Below, piece by piece: positions 33,911 through 46,980 of a stretch of DNA of 64,000 bases. The position numbers were made by a program, and so were the translations under genes. Under the pieces are notes generated by a model. It did not search any database. It saw only the letters and a program-made list of their open reading frames with translations, and was not told the DNA's origin. The first letter of the stretch is position 1, and each line of letters opens with the position of its first letter. This DNA is from Dipylidium caninum (Eukaryota > Platyhelminthes > Cestoda > Cyclophyllidea > Dipylidiidae), in contig QEYB01000211.1 in assembly GCA_017562135.1 (NCBI GenBank), forward strand, positions 1 to 64,000, given 5' to 3'.

Positions 33911-36090
33911 AGCTATCAATGAATAATATCTATTATAAAACTAGTGGAGTTGCCAGGACATCGAAGCAGTAAAATCCTCTCCTCCAGTCTTGAATAGTTA
34001 GTCTTTCACGTAAAAACACCCCCACAGGTCTAGAGTTCAACGGAAACTGCTGCTACCTCTGCCGCAGCACCAACAAAGTGGTAATCAGTCTTCCGTTGGT
34101 TTGACTAAGAGAGGTCCTGGTACTTAGTTGAAATGCCATGGCCTTATTCTCGAACTGCTCCATTTGACCTTGCACAACAGAACACCTCGAGGGGGGCATT
34201 CGGGGGTAGCTGGACCAATCTTATGTGGCGAAATGGCGTGAGGGTTGGTTCGTGAAAAGAAGTGGGTGATAGTTGAGGGCGTTAACAATAACGAACTGCT
34301 AACGAACGTAGTCTTCATTGAAACATCCCCTAAACCAGATACGTGTCCATAATCCTCTACTTACGCAATGGCCTGATGCTCGGCGAATTGTTACAATACG
34401 AGAAGAAGCCTTCGAAACTTGCCCGATGTTTCAATACATGCTGATATTATTTTTATTTTATAAAATTCGGGAAGCATGTAGGGAGACGATGCGTCAAGAT
34501 TAGATTAAGACTGTTTAAAGTTAAGGGGCAGGAAGTGTTAACATTATGTACCACTCCAGAGGGGAAAAGAGGAAGAGCCACTTACACATCACCAGGCATG
34601 TCAGCATAGGAAGATAAGGGGCTGAAAGGGAAAAAACGGGTAAATTGCTTAACAGCACAAAAGAATGGTGACAAAGAGGCATTAAGGCCAGCCTGAGTGA
34701 TAGACAAGTGAAGCATCGAAGTGGTGCAAAGGAAATAGACACCTACTCACCTGTTTTACTGACTGCACAACCGGAAGTCGTTTGGTCTACTGAGGGCGGA
34801 AGGAGTTCATGGGAGAGTGGATCTGATGAAACGCAGTTAGAGAGATGGTTACACGAATAATGTATGAGTGTGTCGGCTAAAATCGTCCAAGACCGTATTG
34901 TTGGTTATGTTTGAGCGGATTAAAGATGGATGATTTTGTGGCCCAGCTCTTTCGGCCTGACGCCTGTGGATTGATGACACCCAGCCTGATGAGACTTTCG
35001 CAGTGGAAATGTGAAGTTGTCCGCCTAGAAACGCATTGTTCTGACGACATTATGAGCTCATTCGTCAACGTCACGTTGCACCGGAGACGTATTGCATGTG
35101 CACAAGTCCTCTACCCAACTTTATCCTCTAATAGCATTCACTACGAAAAGTATACATCCACGAAGCTTCACATGTTGGCTTAGTGAGGTGGTATACACAC
35201 TTGCGCTATTTAATCCACCCTAAAGTCCGTGAACTCAAAAATTCTAAGCGGCCGTTTCAACAGGGAGTGTGAGACAAGGTCGTGTCATCTAAGGCAACTA
35301 GGAGAGGCATTGCAAAGTGGGGGGGGGGGGCTGGATGCAATGGAAATGCCGTTGAGCTGCTTTTCGTCGTTTCACCACTGTTGTCGAGAGTTGAAGTGAG
35401 TTGTAGATGATGTGAAGAGATAAGTGACAAATGTTGAGGTGGGTGCACCTGACCTGACGATGTGTTGACTACACTAAGCGGGAGTTAAAACGTTAGTCGG
35501 TAGCGAAGCTTTGTGATGAAAATGATCATCATCATTACCATGACCGTACAAAGCAATAACATCAATGAACGAAATTCCAATTTATCTGTTGTTGTTGAAC
35601 TCGGCCCAGTCGAAGTCGTTTGAGCGATGTAGGATGATAGAAAGAGATGAACGCGCTTTTGTCAAGGCGGTACAATGCATGAACGCAGGAGTTTCGACAA
35701 CTCACGACTGTCAGGAAGTGCACTAGCAAAGACAGAGATAAGGGGGGAAGAGGAGGAGAAGTGGGAGAATTGCTGAACATTTTCGCCTAAGACAGCAGGA
35801 AGAGGAAGTACTCAGTTGGAGTGGGTGGCTGAAATGCGGATTCACTTGCAGTTGCTTTCTATCATTTAGTCACTAGTGGCGATGGCTGAGACTAGTGGCA
35901 TTTGAATGCAGTAAGTGGTGGGAAGAGGATGAGTGGCAAATACTGAGGTTGGGGGAACCCGGCGAGACCAGATTTTCATTGACGAAAGGTGGTAAGCAGC
36001 ATTTATGTCGTCAAGTTAGTGACACAGTAGGAAAGTCGGGAGTGAAGCTGTGTAATCTAAGCGACCAAAATCACCGCTGGTTTGACTTAC
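33911..36090. other. No supported gene
   Basis: The plus frame 34911-35183 (90 codons, KMDDFVAQLFRPDACGLMTP) is the most protein-like and is not recognised. The minus frame 34124-34318 lies in DNA that may relate to 40.65 kb. A run of 12 G is at 35319-35330. Confidence 0.35.
35319..35330. repeat. Poly-G run (12)
   Basis: Uninterrupted G12. Counts in such runs are often unreliable in long-read assemblies. Confidence 0.9.
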
Positions 36091-36615
36091 CCCAATCTAT
36101 CCTGAAGACGGCACCAGGTCTTTCACATGTACCATACAAGTATCCGAGGTAATCAACAGCTTCTCTCCTCTTCACTTCTATTGTGTAATTCACGAAATTT
36201 TCGTCCGTACTGTTCGCTGCAATGTCAATAGAAAGGCCGCTGTTAGAGTAGACATACACAATCATCGGGGGCCAACAATGTCTCTGGTTTAAGTTACTGA
36301 TTCTGACTAATTCGGGATAGATATGTGTATAGTTGGAAATAGTATCATTCAAGACGCTGTAAAACTTAGATGAATTGGAGCCCATCACCATATCCATCTA
36401 AGCAGAAACAAAGACAATTATTATACTTAAGGTGTAGAGGCGAGAAATTTGGGAATTACAGGTGAATTTAAAGTTTGTCGAGGTCCATTATGAGTGAGGC
36501 TGATAACAAGTTACACTCACCCAAACAGTCTTAATGTGGTATCTGCACGTGACTGTCACCGTTTCCCTATTCTTAGCGGCAATGAAGAGAGTCTCATTCG
36601 GATGCATAACGAGGC
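36091..36615 (-). CDS. Two consecutive exons of an extracellular-type protein
   Basis: Exon a (36521-36615, 95 bases) follows an acceptor ...CTAAG and reads LVMHPNETLFIAAKN and TVTVTCRYHIKTVW before donor GTGAGT. Exon b (36091-36397, 307 bases) follows TTTCTGCTTAG, starts MDMVMGSNSSKFYS and ends AVFRIDWG before donor GTAAGT. Phases agree: exon a ends on a whole codon, and exon b is open from its first base. The sequence is rich in N-x-S/T sites (NET, NSS, NDT, NYT, NST) and beta-strand-like, as in secreted or cell-surface proteins. ETVTVTC recalls an Ig-like B strand, but no family is certain. A decayed copy lies at 30.9-31.6 kb. Neighbouring exons were not found with confidence. Confidence 0.6.
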
Positions 36616-38364
36616 CTTAGAAGGCAAGTGTGGATGGCGGTTAGTTGTCCGTGACATGATAAATAACAGAAGATAAATAAACTGAAGTAATAACTAAAGT
36701 AATGAACCTGTTAAATGCCAGTTGTCTCACCCCACTACCCATGCAAAAATTCCTCCCGTGCAAGTTACTTTCAGTCTAGCCTGATGTTGTTCCCATCAAG
36801 CACGCAGTGAAGGTAAGTCTGCTGTGTTTACCCATATTACCATCGAATGCCATCGATGCAACGCAAGATCAAGTGACTTAGAGGTGTGGCAATGGAGTCA
36901 ATGGTTTTAGGGAGGTGTTAAGTGAATGCGTCGAGTGTTGTGTAAAGGAGCGAAGGCAACACTTGCTTATGTGTACGCAGATGTACGCGAAAAAAGGAAT
37001 GCTGTTTTCCCCACCATTTGCCGTGCAGTTGAGGCCTTTACCTCATGTGCTTTCTATTTATCCGGCCTGAAGTAGGTCAACCAGCGCCTTCTCAGTGGTT
37101 AGTCAACTCGACATTGCTCCGCCTTGCATCCTTCGTCATGACGTGCACGCACCCATTCATATGGCTTTTTGACACGTAAACCTGTCTACACGGTTTAATT
37201 ACTGTATTCTAGCTGCGCGTTTGCCTCTATAGTCCTCATAACTCGCGTCAGTTCTTCCTGTTTCAATGCTCTGCTTCCTGATGCTCCAACTCTTCATAAA
37301 ATCAGGATTATGGTGGGGGTAGGAGTTATCTCTTTCTTTACAACAACATGCGAAACTGCAGGTTCCACGTTTGTGATTACCATAAGCCTAACTTGGGAAA
37401 GAAATAGTCGCAGCAGGATTGTACCTCTCGTCTCCTACAGTTCAAATCCACTTCTCCGACTCTTAGTTCACACGAATTTACTACGTGCACGAGTCATCCA
37501 AATTGACGACGGCAACCGTCGTCTGCTTCTCTCTCTTAACAGGCCTCTGGAGTGTGATTCGTACTTAGTGGTCACTCCATTCACATAAGAAAACTCACCA
37601 CAGACATATAATATGCCGTAACCGCATCATGTAATAAATGGACAGTTGGCATCATTCAGGCTAGAAATGTTGGGGTTAATCAATTTATTAGAGGGCACTG
37701 TCCATTTTGAGTGTTTATTCTTCACAGTATCACGGGTGGACTCACGTCCATTTCATTCTATCTCTACAATTTCGTCATTACCATGTCGAACTACTCTCCC
37801 ATTACACACTACGGCAGAAAGTGTGGAGCTCCCCACGCCATGGAAATGAGGGCTGACAAATAGAGTACGTTTCAAATGGGCTATGGGTTGTTTCTAGATC
37901 CAAGATGTTACCACCTTCCTCCTTACGACGTTGACACGTGAGAGTGCATTTACGACCTCATAGAATCAGTGCGCAGGTTGACGATTGACGTTTGGCTCTT
38001 GTTACAGTGCCTCAATTGAGAGACACAACAACTTGTGTCAACATGCGCACTCGCTGCCTCACAGAGGAGGGTGGCACTCTCACTTGAGTGCTTCAGTTAA
38101 GTTGTTTAGACATGATAAAGGGAAATTTGCGGTGATAGAGTAAGGCAAGTGAATGTGTGCCAGGGTCAATGGCATCAAAAAGCAATCTCGAGGGGAAGTG
38201 ACCTCTGTGAAATGCATTCGTATGAGAATTTCCAGTCTGCCGAAATTGCGACCGTCTATCGATGGCCTGACACTATTACAGCCTCCCGTTGATGTATGCT
38301 GGGTGTGTGTAAAGTGAGTGAGGTGAGGTAAGTGTGTGATTTGGTTCTAGAGTCCTGATTACTT
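36616..38364. other. Spacer with an inverted partial paralogue
   Basis: The plus frame 37310-37588 contains RARVIQIDDGNRR, which matches SARVYEIDDCNNH near 38400 on the minus strand at both DNA and protein level. An inverted partial duplicate is therefore likely at 37430-37550. No complete gene is seen. Confidence 0.4.
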
Positions 38365-39012
38365 TCAGACTACACAAGCCCCATGATTGTTGCAGTCGTC
38401 TATTTCATAGACGCGGGCAGACATCGCACTAGAGGGGAATATATTAGAGTACTTTATCTTTATCGGGGCTCCAATAGTTCGTGGGATAGCAAGTGAGAGT
38501 TTCACACACACCTGACATATAACGGTGCCCTCATCGTAGCATATTGCGACACAAATTAAACCCCTTCCACGCGATGTGCCTTTGCACCTACACAAGTACA
38601 TGTGTAGGGGTAGACACTTGGTCTCCTTAGAATCCCAGTAAACGGCCAATCCTAATTCATCTACTTGGAGACCGGAATATGGGCCAGTGTTGCAGGGAAG
38701 CATAACGTCGCCACTTTCACTCCCTCCGACAGCGTTGTAATTTAGCAGATATTGAGTCAGAGACCTTGGAAACAGTCCTTAGCACCTTTGAAATATTCCG
38801 TTTTTGCAGCATTCCTTCCTCGTCGCATACACTTCAAGTAATACTACTAAATACGTCAGTGCCTGTTGCAAATGTGGTATGGAACGGATGATGAAAGCCA
38901 AGAGGGTGTGTGGAGGTCTTACACTTAAGAGAAGATGGATGAAATACATATTCAGTCTCAGTTGATCATGGATATTTTGAGTTCCTCTAATGAAGCCGAC
39001 GATCGCTCTCAA
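38365..39012 (-). pseudogene. Cys-rich, Ig-like extracellular protein fragment
   Basis: One frame of 216 codons interrupted once, by TAA at 38779-38781. The first part has a long hydrophobic stretch (MYFIHLLLSV ... LLAFIIRSI). Then come ESGDVMLPCNTGPYSG and LGLAVYWDSKETKC, a Cys-x-n-Trp layout typical of an Ig V-type B and C strand. Several more cysteines follow (YLCRCKG, CYDEGTVICQVC), and it ends YEIDDCNNHGACVV and a stop. A GTGTGT after ICQ could be a donor, which would make the tail intronic. It lies upstream, on the same strand, of the exons at 36 kb, so it may belong to the same gene or gene family. A dead gene and a missed intron both fit. Confidence 0.45.
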
Positions 39013-40484
39013 AGCTGTTTTGATGTGCTCCGCTCACTCGAAGGTTAACCTTATTGTCTCTACTTATTTCAGTCATTTCTTACAATGGCTTGTGCACTTT
39101 ATAGCAGGTGGCCAGGAAGAGCAGCACTGTTTTGGATGATATACTACGTAAAAGGCGTCCTTATTTTTTTAAAGCAGACTTGAGTGTACGTCAAAAACAT
39201 CGTGAGTCTTGCTCATTGCTTCAGTGATTTGTTTATTTATTTATTTATTTGTATATGATATAAGATGATCTGCGGCCAACTGGCTTATTCCAGAAGAAGG
39301 ATCGATATTATGGTTGTACGCATTTCAACTTATGAATTATAAACGCATTACCAACGACACCGCTTCGACGGTGGGGCTAGTTGATTGACCTACTTCCTGC
39401 AAATTTATCCTTTGCAAAATATGAATAACCGTAAGCAGGTCTCGGTGCCATGAGCTTAATTTAAGACAAGAAAAATCTGAAGACGTCGTCAAGCGGAGGT
39501 GCCTACTCAAATGGATGGCGCTGAAATTGTGGACAGGTGTCGAATGGCAGAGTGTAGATGTGAAGGCTAAGCAGTGTGCCGCCTCGAGCAAATGGTGACG
39601 CACAAATTTCATGACCACTGAAGGAAATCCCTTACCACCGACTTAGAAATCTATCCCACAACTGATCATATCTTGCGTTTGAGTATTCTCTTGGGGTCGT
39701 TAAAGGCCTCTCCTACTTTTGGTGGTTCCTCAACTGGCTAAGCCAACCAATGAGGGCACTAGAGAATTCAACGAAAGACAGTTTAACATGTGTTTTGTTA
39801 AGAACCATCATGATCTACTATGTGCCAACGTACCCCAAAAAGAGAGGAAGAAATGTTGGAGAGGAAATTTTCGCAAGTATTTTAAACCATATATGAAGTA
39901 AGTAAGATATATTTAGCTAGAGTCTGGATTTCATTATTAGTGTTAAAACATCGACAGGCCATTTACGTGAACTATATGGTTATCGGTAAAGTTGTTTTCG
40001 TCTGTCGGAATGGGAAAGAAAGCGTAATACAATTATTCTCCCACGTTTTGAGCCAACACTGCAGTTTCATCAGGTATTAAAATTTTTGGAATGCCAAGAC
40101 TTTGGCTTAATTAGATTGATGCAGTATCCGTATAATGGCAACAAGCAAATTCTGCAAACAAAGATTAGGCGCCTTTCTTAAAAACTGCCACTTCTGCATG
40201 CCCCTCTCCTTCCGTCTTCATATTTTTCTCTCCCACCTGCTCCACTGGCATCTCGCTCGCGTGGCTGAAGTCGGCACTCGTCAGATAGTACTGCTTGTAG
40301 TGAATGCAACGACTAAAGAATACTGTCAAAGGAGCCTGTTTACATAGGAGTGCAAGGCCGTCATGCAGATAGCACTCACAGCCTCATCGCAGGAGCAGAC
40401 CAGACTGATGCATGTCATTCGGGTTTCTTTGTCTTGTCTCAATTGAGGTAGAGGCATATCAAATTTGTCAACATGTGCGAAGGT
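39013..40484. other. No supported gene
   Basis: Frames at 39337-39618 (minus), 39719-39901 (plus, rich in Lys/Arg near its end) and 40135-40347 (plus) are of ordinary length and are not recognised. Confidence 0.4.
39232..39250. repeat. (TTTA)n microsatellite
   Basis: Four TTTA units plus a partial unit. Confidence 0.9.
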
Positions 40485-40619
40485 TGCCTCTCATGAGAAT
40501 TGCAAGAGTCAACACAATAACTGCACAAGCGTAATTAATAGGGTGCGAAGTTGCCGAAAGACGCTATAATGTGGTGGGAGAATAAGAGTTGTGTGAGTCG
40601 ATGAATACTGGGGTAATAC

Positions 40620-41342
40620 TGGGGCGTCAGCTTTAGGGTTTCATCTCCTGTTGTAAGAAGTAGTTAAGCACCAAGCCATTGCCCCGATCGGCAATGCCCA
40701 TGGAAAAGAGTGTGTCACGCGTAAGTGCAACATAATTCGGGACACTCATGGTTTGGAAGGTGGTGGCAATGAAGACAGTGTTCGTCAGCATTTCGATGTC
40801 CTTGACACTATCGATGGTCGTCCTCTTTTTGTTACAAAACAATTCACGTGCCATTTTCGTTGCTCACGATTGCACCAGCATCGAAGTGAACACTTACGGA
40901 TGCGTTGGAGTGTTTCCTCACGCGACTCACAGTCGTCTTCTTCAGACTCCTCTTCCCATAGCAATGCCCCCCAATTTTAATTCGTCCTCTCATTCTGCTT
41001 CCGTTTCTCTTGATTACGTGGATTCAAATTAAGATTCTGTTTCTGTTGCACATTCTACCTCCAACAGCTATTATTTCGTGGTTATTCTCCCTTCCGCCTC
41101 TTCCTCTCCCCACTCGTCTTCCTTCTTCCTCTCTGTTCAAATCCTTGTTCCGTCCCAGCCTTCACTTCCACGTCTGAGATCATCTCTGCTTCCATCTGAT
41201 CTTCCGACCGTCCCTCTACTTCCATTTCCGATTTCTTTGCCGTTTCGATATCATACAATATAAGAGCCCGCTTGCTAATGTGCGGTTGATGCTGTAAAGA
41301 CCTGGATGATAAAGGAGGTAAAACAAGTAAGCTCCATTTCAC
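40620..41342 (-). pseudogene. Third, diverged copy of the Cys-motif acidic protein gene
   Basis: The minus strand at about 40,860-41,020 aligns with the acidic exon of the 14.3 kb gene: EDELKLG for EDELQLG, then a Glu/Asp-rich stretch that requires a frame shift. Bases 41,030-41,290 align with the preceding part (ETAKKSEMEVEG, then RRKTSGERKRRKGE in the minus frame 41082-41342). Downstream, 40633-40854 is open for 73 codons (TRDTLFSMGIADRG) in the place of the next exon. The Cys-motif exons were not found. Divergence is mostly by substitution, unlike the 3.3 kb copy, so this is an older duplicate. Confidence 0.55.
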
Positions 41343-43884
41343 ACCTCATAATCGCTTGTGTGGCAGTTTGTGTGTGTGTGATTACCTCTTCCATTGTCCA
41401 ATCATCGGTCCTACCAAATGATGACAGACCACGAGGACCATGGCGTTAATGCATCTTTCCACCTACCTCGCATTAAACTAAATCCGCCCACACTTTTCAC
41501 TCGCTACCAGCTACTTCACACCCTCCTATCCCAATGAGGTCTCCATTTCATGGGAATAAGTGTGTTGTCTTCGAACCACAACGACGACGACGACGAGTTT
41601 TATCGCCTCTCTTGTAGGCAAAGGAGTAGATTGAAGCCTTCTAACAAAGGGAGTCAGGTGGGACTAAATGGAGGGAGACAAACTCACGCTGCAATAGGAT
41701 TGGCTTCTGCGCTGAGGCCCATGGAGAGGACCGCAACAGAGATCCGCACTAGCACACCGGCAGGACGACCATGGCGACCAGTGGGGTCGGCAGGGTAAGC
41801 ACTGCTTGGAGCAATTGCACACCAACTGGTAGAACCGCGCAGGCATCGCAGGCGTCAGATAATAAGTCTGTCGTCAGTGAATTTGACTTGTCTTACGTTC
41901 GTCTTCCTTATCTCTCTCATCTCCACCCCACGAACGTTGCCGAACAATGCGTAAGTTGACGTCGATAAGCATTCATCTGGGCCCTCCTTCATATCTCTAT
42001 TCTCTGATTGACAGCACCACTTTGTAAGCTGTCTCTTGAAACCCGAGGAAAATCTCTACTTTGTCCCTTCCGCCTGGTCCACTCTACCAAACACGCATAT
42101 GAGTCCATTACATTCTCCGAACAATGTATGTTTCGAATTATAAGTTTAACGGCGTAGACTGCCAGATCCTAGGAGGATGTCCAGTGTTGAGCATTCCACA
42201 ATGATATCCTTTTAGGCTCAGCTTGTCTCCAAACATGGCAGGCAAAAAAGCGTCTGCAATTTATCCCTCCATTGCAAGTGAAGTGAAGATCAAGGAAGAC
42301 AGGCATGTGCCAGATGCAAATACTCCGAGAGTGGGTGATATATGAGAAATCGTGGGGAAGCGTGTTGAGGTGTTAGGTTGAGCATACAAAATACGTCGTC
42401 AGAGTAAGCTTTAGGCATATCAATGAGATGGTGCCAGTCTTATCCATTGTCTTTTTATCGGAGATCCGTCACAACCTCCTGGCGCGTTGACCCTCTCCAC
42501 TGAATCTTCCACTTTCGTGAAGAGCGTCGTTAGCGGAGAGGCAGGTAACCGAAAAATTCCCGAAATGTAGAAGTGAAGGCGCATTATTGGGAATGCCACA
42601 AAAAGGCACGGCAGGTGATATTAAGACTTATGTAGCAGAAAAAAGCGAGGTGGATTGACAGATTAATCATCACCACCGCATAGTTCGTATCACGGAGATG
42701 TCAAATGGTTATAAAGTTGACATCTACCCTCTCGGCGGCATGCGCATGTGTTTCGTGTGAGAGGCGGGCGAGGGAAGTGACAACGGCTGTGCTGTGTTAC
42801 GAATCCATCCACCAACGCCTGTGGCGGATTCAAGAAAAAGTACTTTGATTAAATTTCGTCAGTTACATGCCCACTCATGTAACCTCTCGAGGCAGGACTG
42901 CTTACAACCTACACAAGCTCGAGGGTCCTTTTGTGTGGGTGGAGGATCTGGGAGTGGACGCAGTGGAGAGCGAAATATGTAACGCGCATTCAGCCGAAAA
43001 TGTGATTGCCTCACGCGCGTAATGGTGGAGTGGAGCACTCAGAAGACACTATTTGGAGATGTTCAACGTTTCTGAGGGGAAAGTGAGCAAATGCCTCCTG
43101 TCAATCATCGAATTGAGCTAAGAAGAATTTTGATGAAAGCATAACGACTTCTAAAGACGTTTTATATGGAGGCAACAGGGTGATCTTATGACAAGCAATT
43201 CCCCAACCCGCTCCCTACTTGTCGAAGAAGAGCGCCGAACCAAAGGTATCAATGTGGCTCGCCTTCACTGCCATAATTCATCTAAGTGACTTAACCGTTT
43301 TCATATGCTACCAGCCTCCGAACCAAAGCTTGTTCTCTCCTCTTCTCTTCATGGCTGAGGCGAGTTGCAATTGTTTGGCCACAGCTTCATCCACCACTCA
43401 TGAGTGAAGAAACCGATGAGGATGGAGGTAGGGAAGTAAGAGGGAGCCGAATTTGAGTGAAAGGACACTTTTGAGTGTAGAACGCGCTGGTGTGAGGGCA
43501 AAAGTTCTCAATTGGAATGAGCATTGGAAAGCTCCACGAAGTGGTGCATAGCTGAAAGCAGAGGTCTCAGGCGCAGAAGTTTTGGCCGTTGTCGTGATGA
43601 TGGAGGGTTGAGGCAGCAGTTAATCCAGTTCAGTTAGCTGTCCCACGTCTGCTCACCTTTCATCACGGCTGCACAGTCTTCATTGACTGCAGATTCTCCT
43701 TGCCTCTCGTCTGACTCTCACAAGACGACGTCCTTCTCCAACCTAGACCGCCATCTTCTCCCCGTCTTCATTCAGCGCTGGGAAGTCAAATCAGAGGTGC
43801 GCGCGAGCTTCGGTCAATTTTAGGAGGCTCCAATCGAATTGCATTAGTTCGTAAAAGGTCTGAGAACTACGCTGATTGTCGTCC
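41343..43884. other. No supported gene
   Basis: An (ACG)n run at 41579-41596 (acgacgacgacgacg) lies in a frame that continues in a different phase to SEFDLSYVRLPYLSH, followed by a good donor GTAAGT at 41950, so a small exon may end there. Bases 42040-42125 match 23860-23945. The remainder shows nothing. Confidence 0.35.
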
Positions 43885-44000
43885 GTGCACTGAGTGGCGG
43901 GTGGAGTTTCAATCGAGAAGACATCAGCCATGAATAAAACTCATCAACTGACATGCAATCACAGTTGACCAGTGAGCTCGTAGGCGACTTGACTATTCAG
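43885..44000 (-). repeat. Family A fragment, reverse orientation
   Basis: The reverse complement matches 13596-13650 (ACTGGTCAACTGTGA ... CTTCTCGATTGAA). The adjoining CTCGTAGGCGACT matches 12355-12376, showing the same unit in both places. Confidence 0.6.
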
Positions 44001-46559
44001 AGTTGATAAGTGCCTGGTCCTCTGGACAACTTGAGCCATGCAGTAGCCACCCATGCACGATGAACAAGTAGACTCGATGGCTGGATGCAATTATCCAGAT
44101 CGAACAACTCACACCTTTACGGCTCCAGTGGTTTGGCATGAGTGTATCGTCGCTGAATATTCCTTGTCTGTTAAGGAAGCAGGGGCGCAGATGATTTGGC
44201 AGTGGGGAGAAAAGTGCTTCGCCTGTTTCAGCCCATGGAACAGGAAGTGAAGCAGAGCAGGCCTCGTCAGGGGAGGTAGGCGTCATGGTAGGACCTGCTG
44301 ATGCCGGCTGAACGCGTGGCTTCCGATAAAGGAGCAATTTCGCTATGCGGAGGATTCTCAGGGGACGTGGTACATCTCCCATCCCACCCCTTCATCCTCC
44401 TCCACTTCGCTTTCTTTACTTATGACGTCGACGTCACAGTCGACAAATGAACTCTCATCGAACTACTTACATTTCTTACTGCTTCACCGCATCAACAGGA
44501 CACTTGTAGTCGCATTGCTGCGATGGCATTCATTCTCATCTTCCGCGGGCACTCTCGCCCCCACTACTTCGAGAGTAGCGTGTGAAAAATGAGTATGCTA
44601 TTGAGATGCAGAGTGGAAAGAAGTTGAGCCACGTTGATAGGAGAAAAACTACATGCACGCATGATAGCCGCATTCATTCGATCAGCAGCCCCGTTCTGAC
44701 CTCCTAGTGGGGAGTTCATCATGCCACGGTGAACAATCAGATGAATGAGGGCATAAGGCAAAACCGGTCAGAAGAGATAATCGATCGAGATATATTCCAG
44801 CCTGCCGGATGGCGTTGATGGACATGATGTGAGTCGCCGTGTTCGCACAGTTTTTCCGACAGCTGGATGTCAAATTGAGTGAGCCATTCCAATCTATCAA
44901 CATGTCACTGATTGGCTACTTTCGTGTAATCAGCTTCTCTTCTTCTCTCCTCGTTTGATGTCCAAGGGCAATTGAGTCCCGTTGACAGGAGAATTTGAAG
45001 GGAGTAACACAATGCCGGGCATCTCACGCATCTCACACGCAGTCCTTGGGGTTCGAGCGACAGCAGACAGGCGAAGCAGAGGGGGGGCTGTGGCGGGGAC
45101 AGAGGAACCCAGTTTTCACTTTTAAATTTTACGAGCCAATGTGACACGCATGCCACCGGCGTGAGAAGAGAAGGCTGCTAAGTGAATTAACGCACACAAC
45201 ACGTTCTGCGATCAAGTCGTGCGGATGAAGATAGGGAGAGTGAAGGAGGGAGAAGGAAGGATGAAGGTGGGCAACCACCCTATGACATTGTCCCGGATAA
45301 CGCAAAGAATGCTTTGCAGTGAATGTGGCATCGGTTTCTGTACCCATCACTCCATGTTGAGGGGCGAGGTGTTTCTTGTTGGACCCAACAATATACAGCA
45401 GAGGTTCTAGCGCCCGCATGGCCAACGAATATGGATGTCTACCCAACGGAATCCCACTTATTGGGCAGCATTGACTCACGCAGCAAGTTGAACGATTACA
45501 AAGACTGCGTTAACCACATTTCCATATTTCGTAATTCGTATGCGACTTGCTCAAAGCCTCCCTCGGACCACGTATAGTGTTAGTTTGCGCCATGTTTTCC
45601 CCCTCAGTGTGCCTTAGATGACATTAAGTCGAATATTCGCGCATAACAGTTTAGTGAAAAGATTTCATTGCGCACTTGTGGGTAGGGTGTAGGCCTATAA
45701 GGCTGTTAAGTACTAAAATTCACTCTAATTTCTCGCTTCTCTGGGAGTTAGCTGAACAGGTGAAGTGGGGCGACGATAGAAGCAGAGGATGGAAGGTGAG
45801 GAAACGATGGTGCGGGTGTTGGAATCACACTCAGTCAGTCTGAGTGGATTAAGAAACGTGGGCACATACAGTGTGCGTCCGGTGACCTGTCAAGAGAGTA
45901 TTTAAAGTCGCGAAGTAAACGTAAATTTGGCCGAGAGCTCTCGCTCTCCGAAGCGGGGTGGGGAAACACGCCAATTAGCACACGGAAAGTTAAAAATTCT
46001 ACAGACGAATTCTTTCTGCTATGAATATATTCGAAAGCGAAAAAGGACATTACCAAACATCAGAATTATGTCGCGATAACCACGACGGTCTTCGTGACGG
46101 TGCCACCATCCTGGAAGTCAAAGAAGTCCTGCTCCACAGTGGCCCTTGCTGCGGGTGGCACGTAGCGCATGAGGTCGGTGTAACATGCCGAATAACATGC
46201 CGCTAACAAGGTTATCCTTGATGATACTTTAATTCTAACGAACCACCTAGTTACGGTCTTTTATTGCCCTCACGGCGCTGGGCTTGTAATTTCTTTGGGT
46301 TGTTTGGTTTTTCATTTTCGGCTGCCTCCAGATCCAGTTAGAAGGCTTCTGAAACCAAATGCGAAAGCAAATCAAACCGTCGTTAAAATGTCTCGACTAC
46401 CTTCTAATTCACGTGGAACCATATTTCCTCGCCTATTGCATCATCCCGTCTGACCGTCTCCTCACATATTTTCCATACAGTTTGATGGTGCCTTCATAAT
46501 TCGCAATATGAAGTCGGTAAGACTTACGCCGTGTGCATGGAAGTGATTCACCTCCGCTT
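44001..46559. other. No supported gene
   Basis: A 129-codon minus frame (43993-44382), minus frames at 44564-45156, and opposing frames at 45129-45577 (plus frame with CSECGIGFCTHHSM) were inspected. None is recognised, and opposite frames overlap, so at most some are real. Confidence 0.35.
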
Positions 46560-46980
46560 GTGAGTCAACTCTCCTTGCATGCTGGAGCGGTAGCATGAAT
46601 CGCTGCACTCCGAAGGTATACAGCATCGCGGAATTTGCTCTCAGTTATTTCGTCAATTTTCTCCTCCTCCTTATCGTCTGCGGCGTCCTCGTCGTTGCCC
46701 GTGGAGGCGAGGTTTCGTCTGGGCATGGCCTCAGAGCTTATCGAGTTGTCCACAACATCCAGGGACGATAGAGACTAGTTATGATCATCAATGTCCACAT
46801 TGTTGTGCAGAGGAACCTGCGACAGAAGGGATGGTTCGTTAATGTTGACGGTTGTTGCAAGCCAACAATCAGTAGATCGGCCGAGTTTGCCAGCGGGTTT
46901 CAAGGGAAGTCTAACTGATTGCTCTCCACTTTGTTATATCATGACAAGCGTCATTGAACAGCAACACCAAATTTCCTCAT
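46560..46980. repeat. Family A segment with acidic coding stretch
   Basis: On the minus strand the frame 46565-46753 reads NSISSEAMPRRNLASTGNDE followed by Asp/Glu-rich residues and DEITES. It corresponds to 22790-22900 and 47755-47870 (NSISPEVMSS). Bases 46862-46960 match the reverse strand of 22525-22620. The similarity is clearer in protein than in flanking DNA, suggesting past selection. Confidence 0.55.

Noticed and set aside
40080..40092. AAATTTTTGGA as an Sm site of an snRNA or spliced-leader RNA
   Set aside because: No flanking stems and no trans-splicing donor in a suitable position.
41130..41160. GTTCAAATCC as a tRNA T-loop
   Set aside because: No acceptor stem, D-arm or anticodon arm at the proper distances; the same holds for GTTCAAATCC at 37440 and GGTTCGA at 29470, 49520 and 63239.
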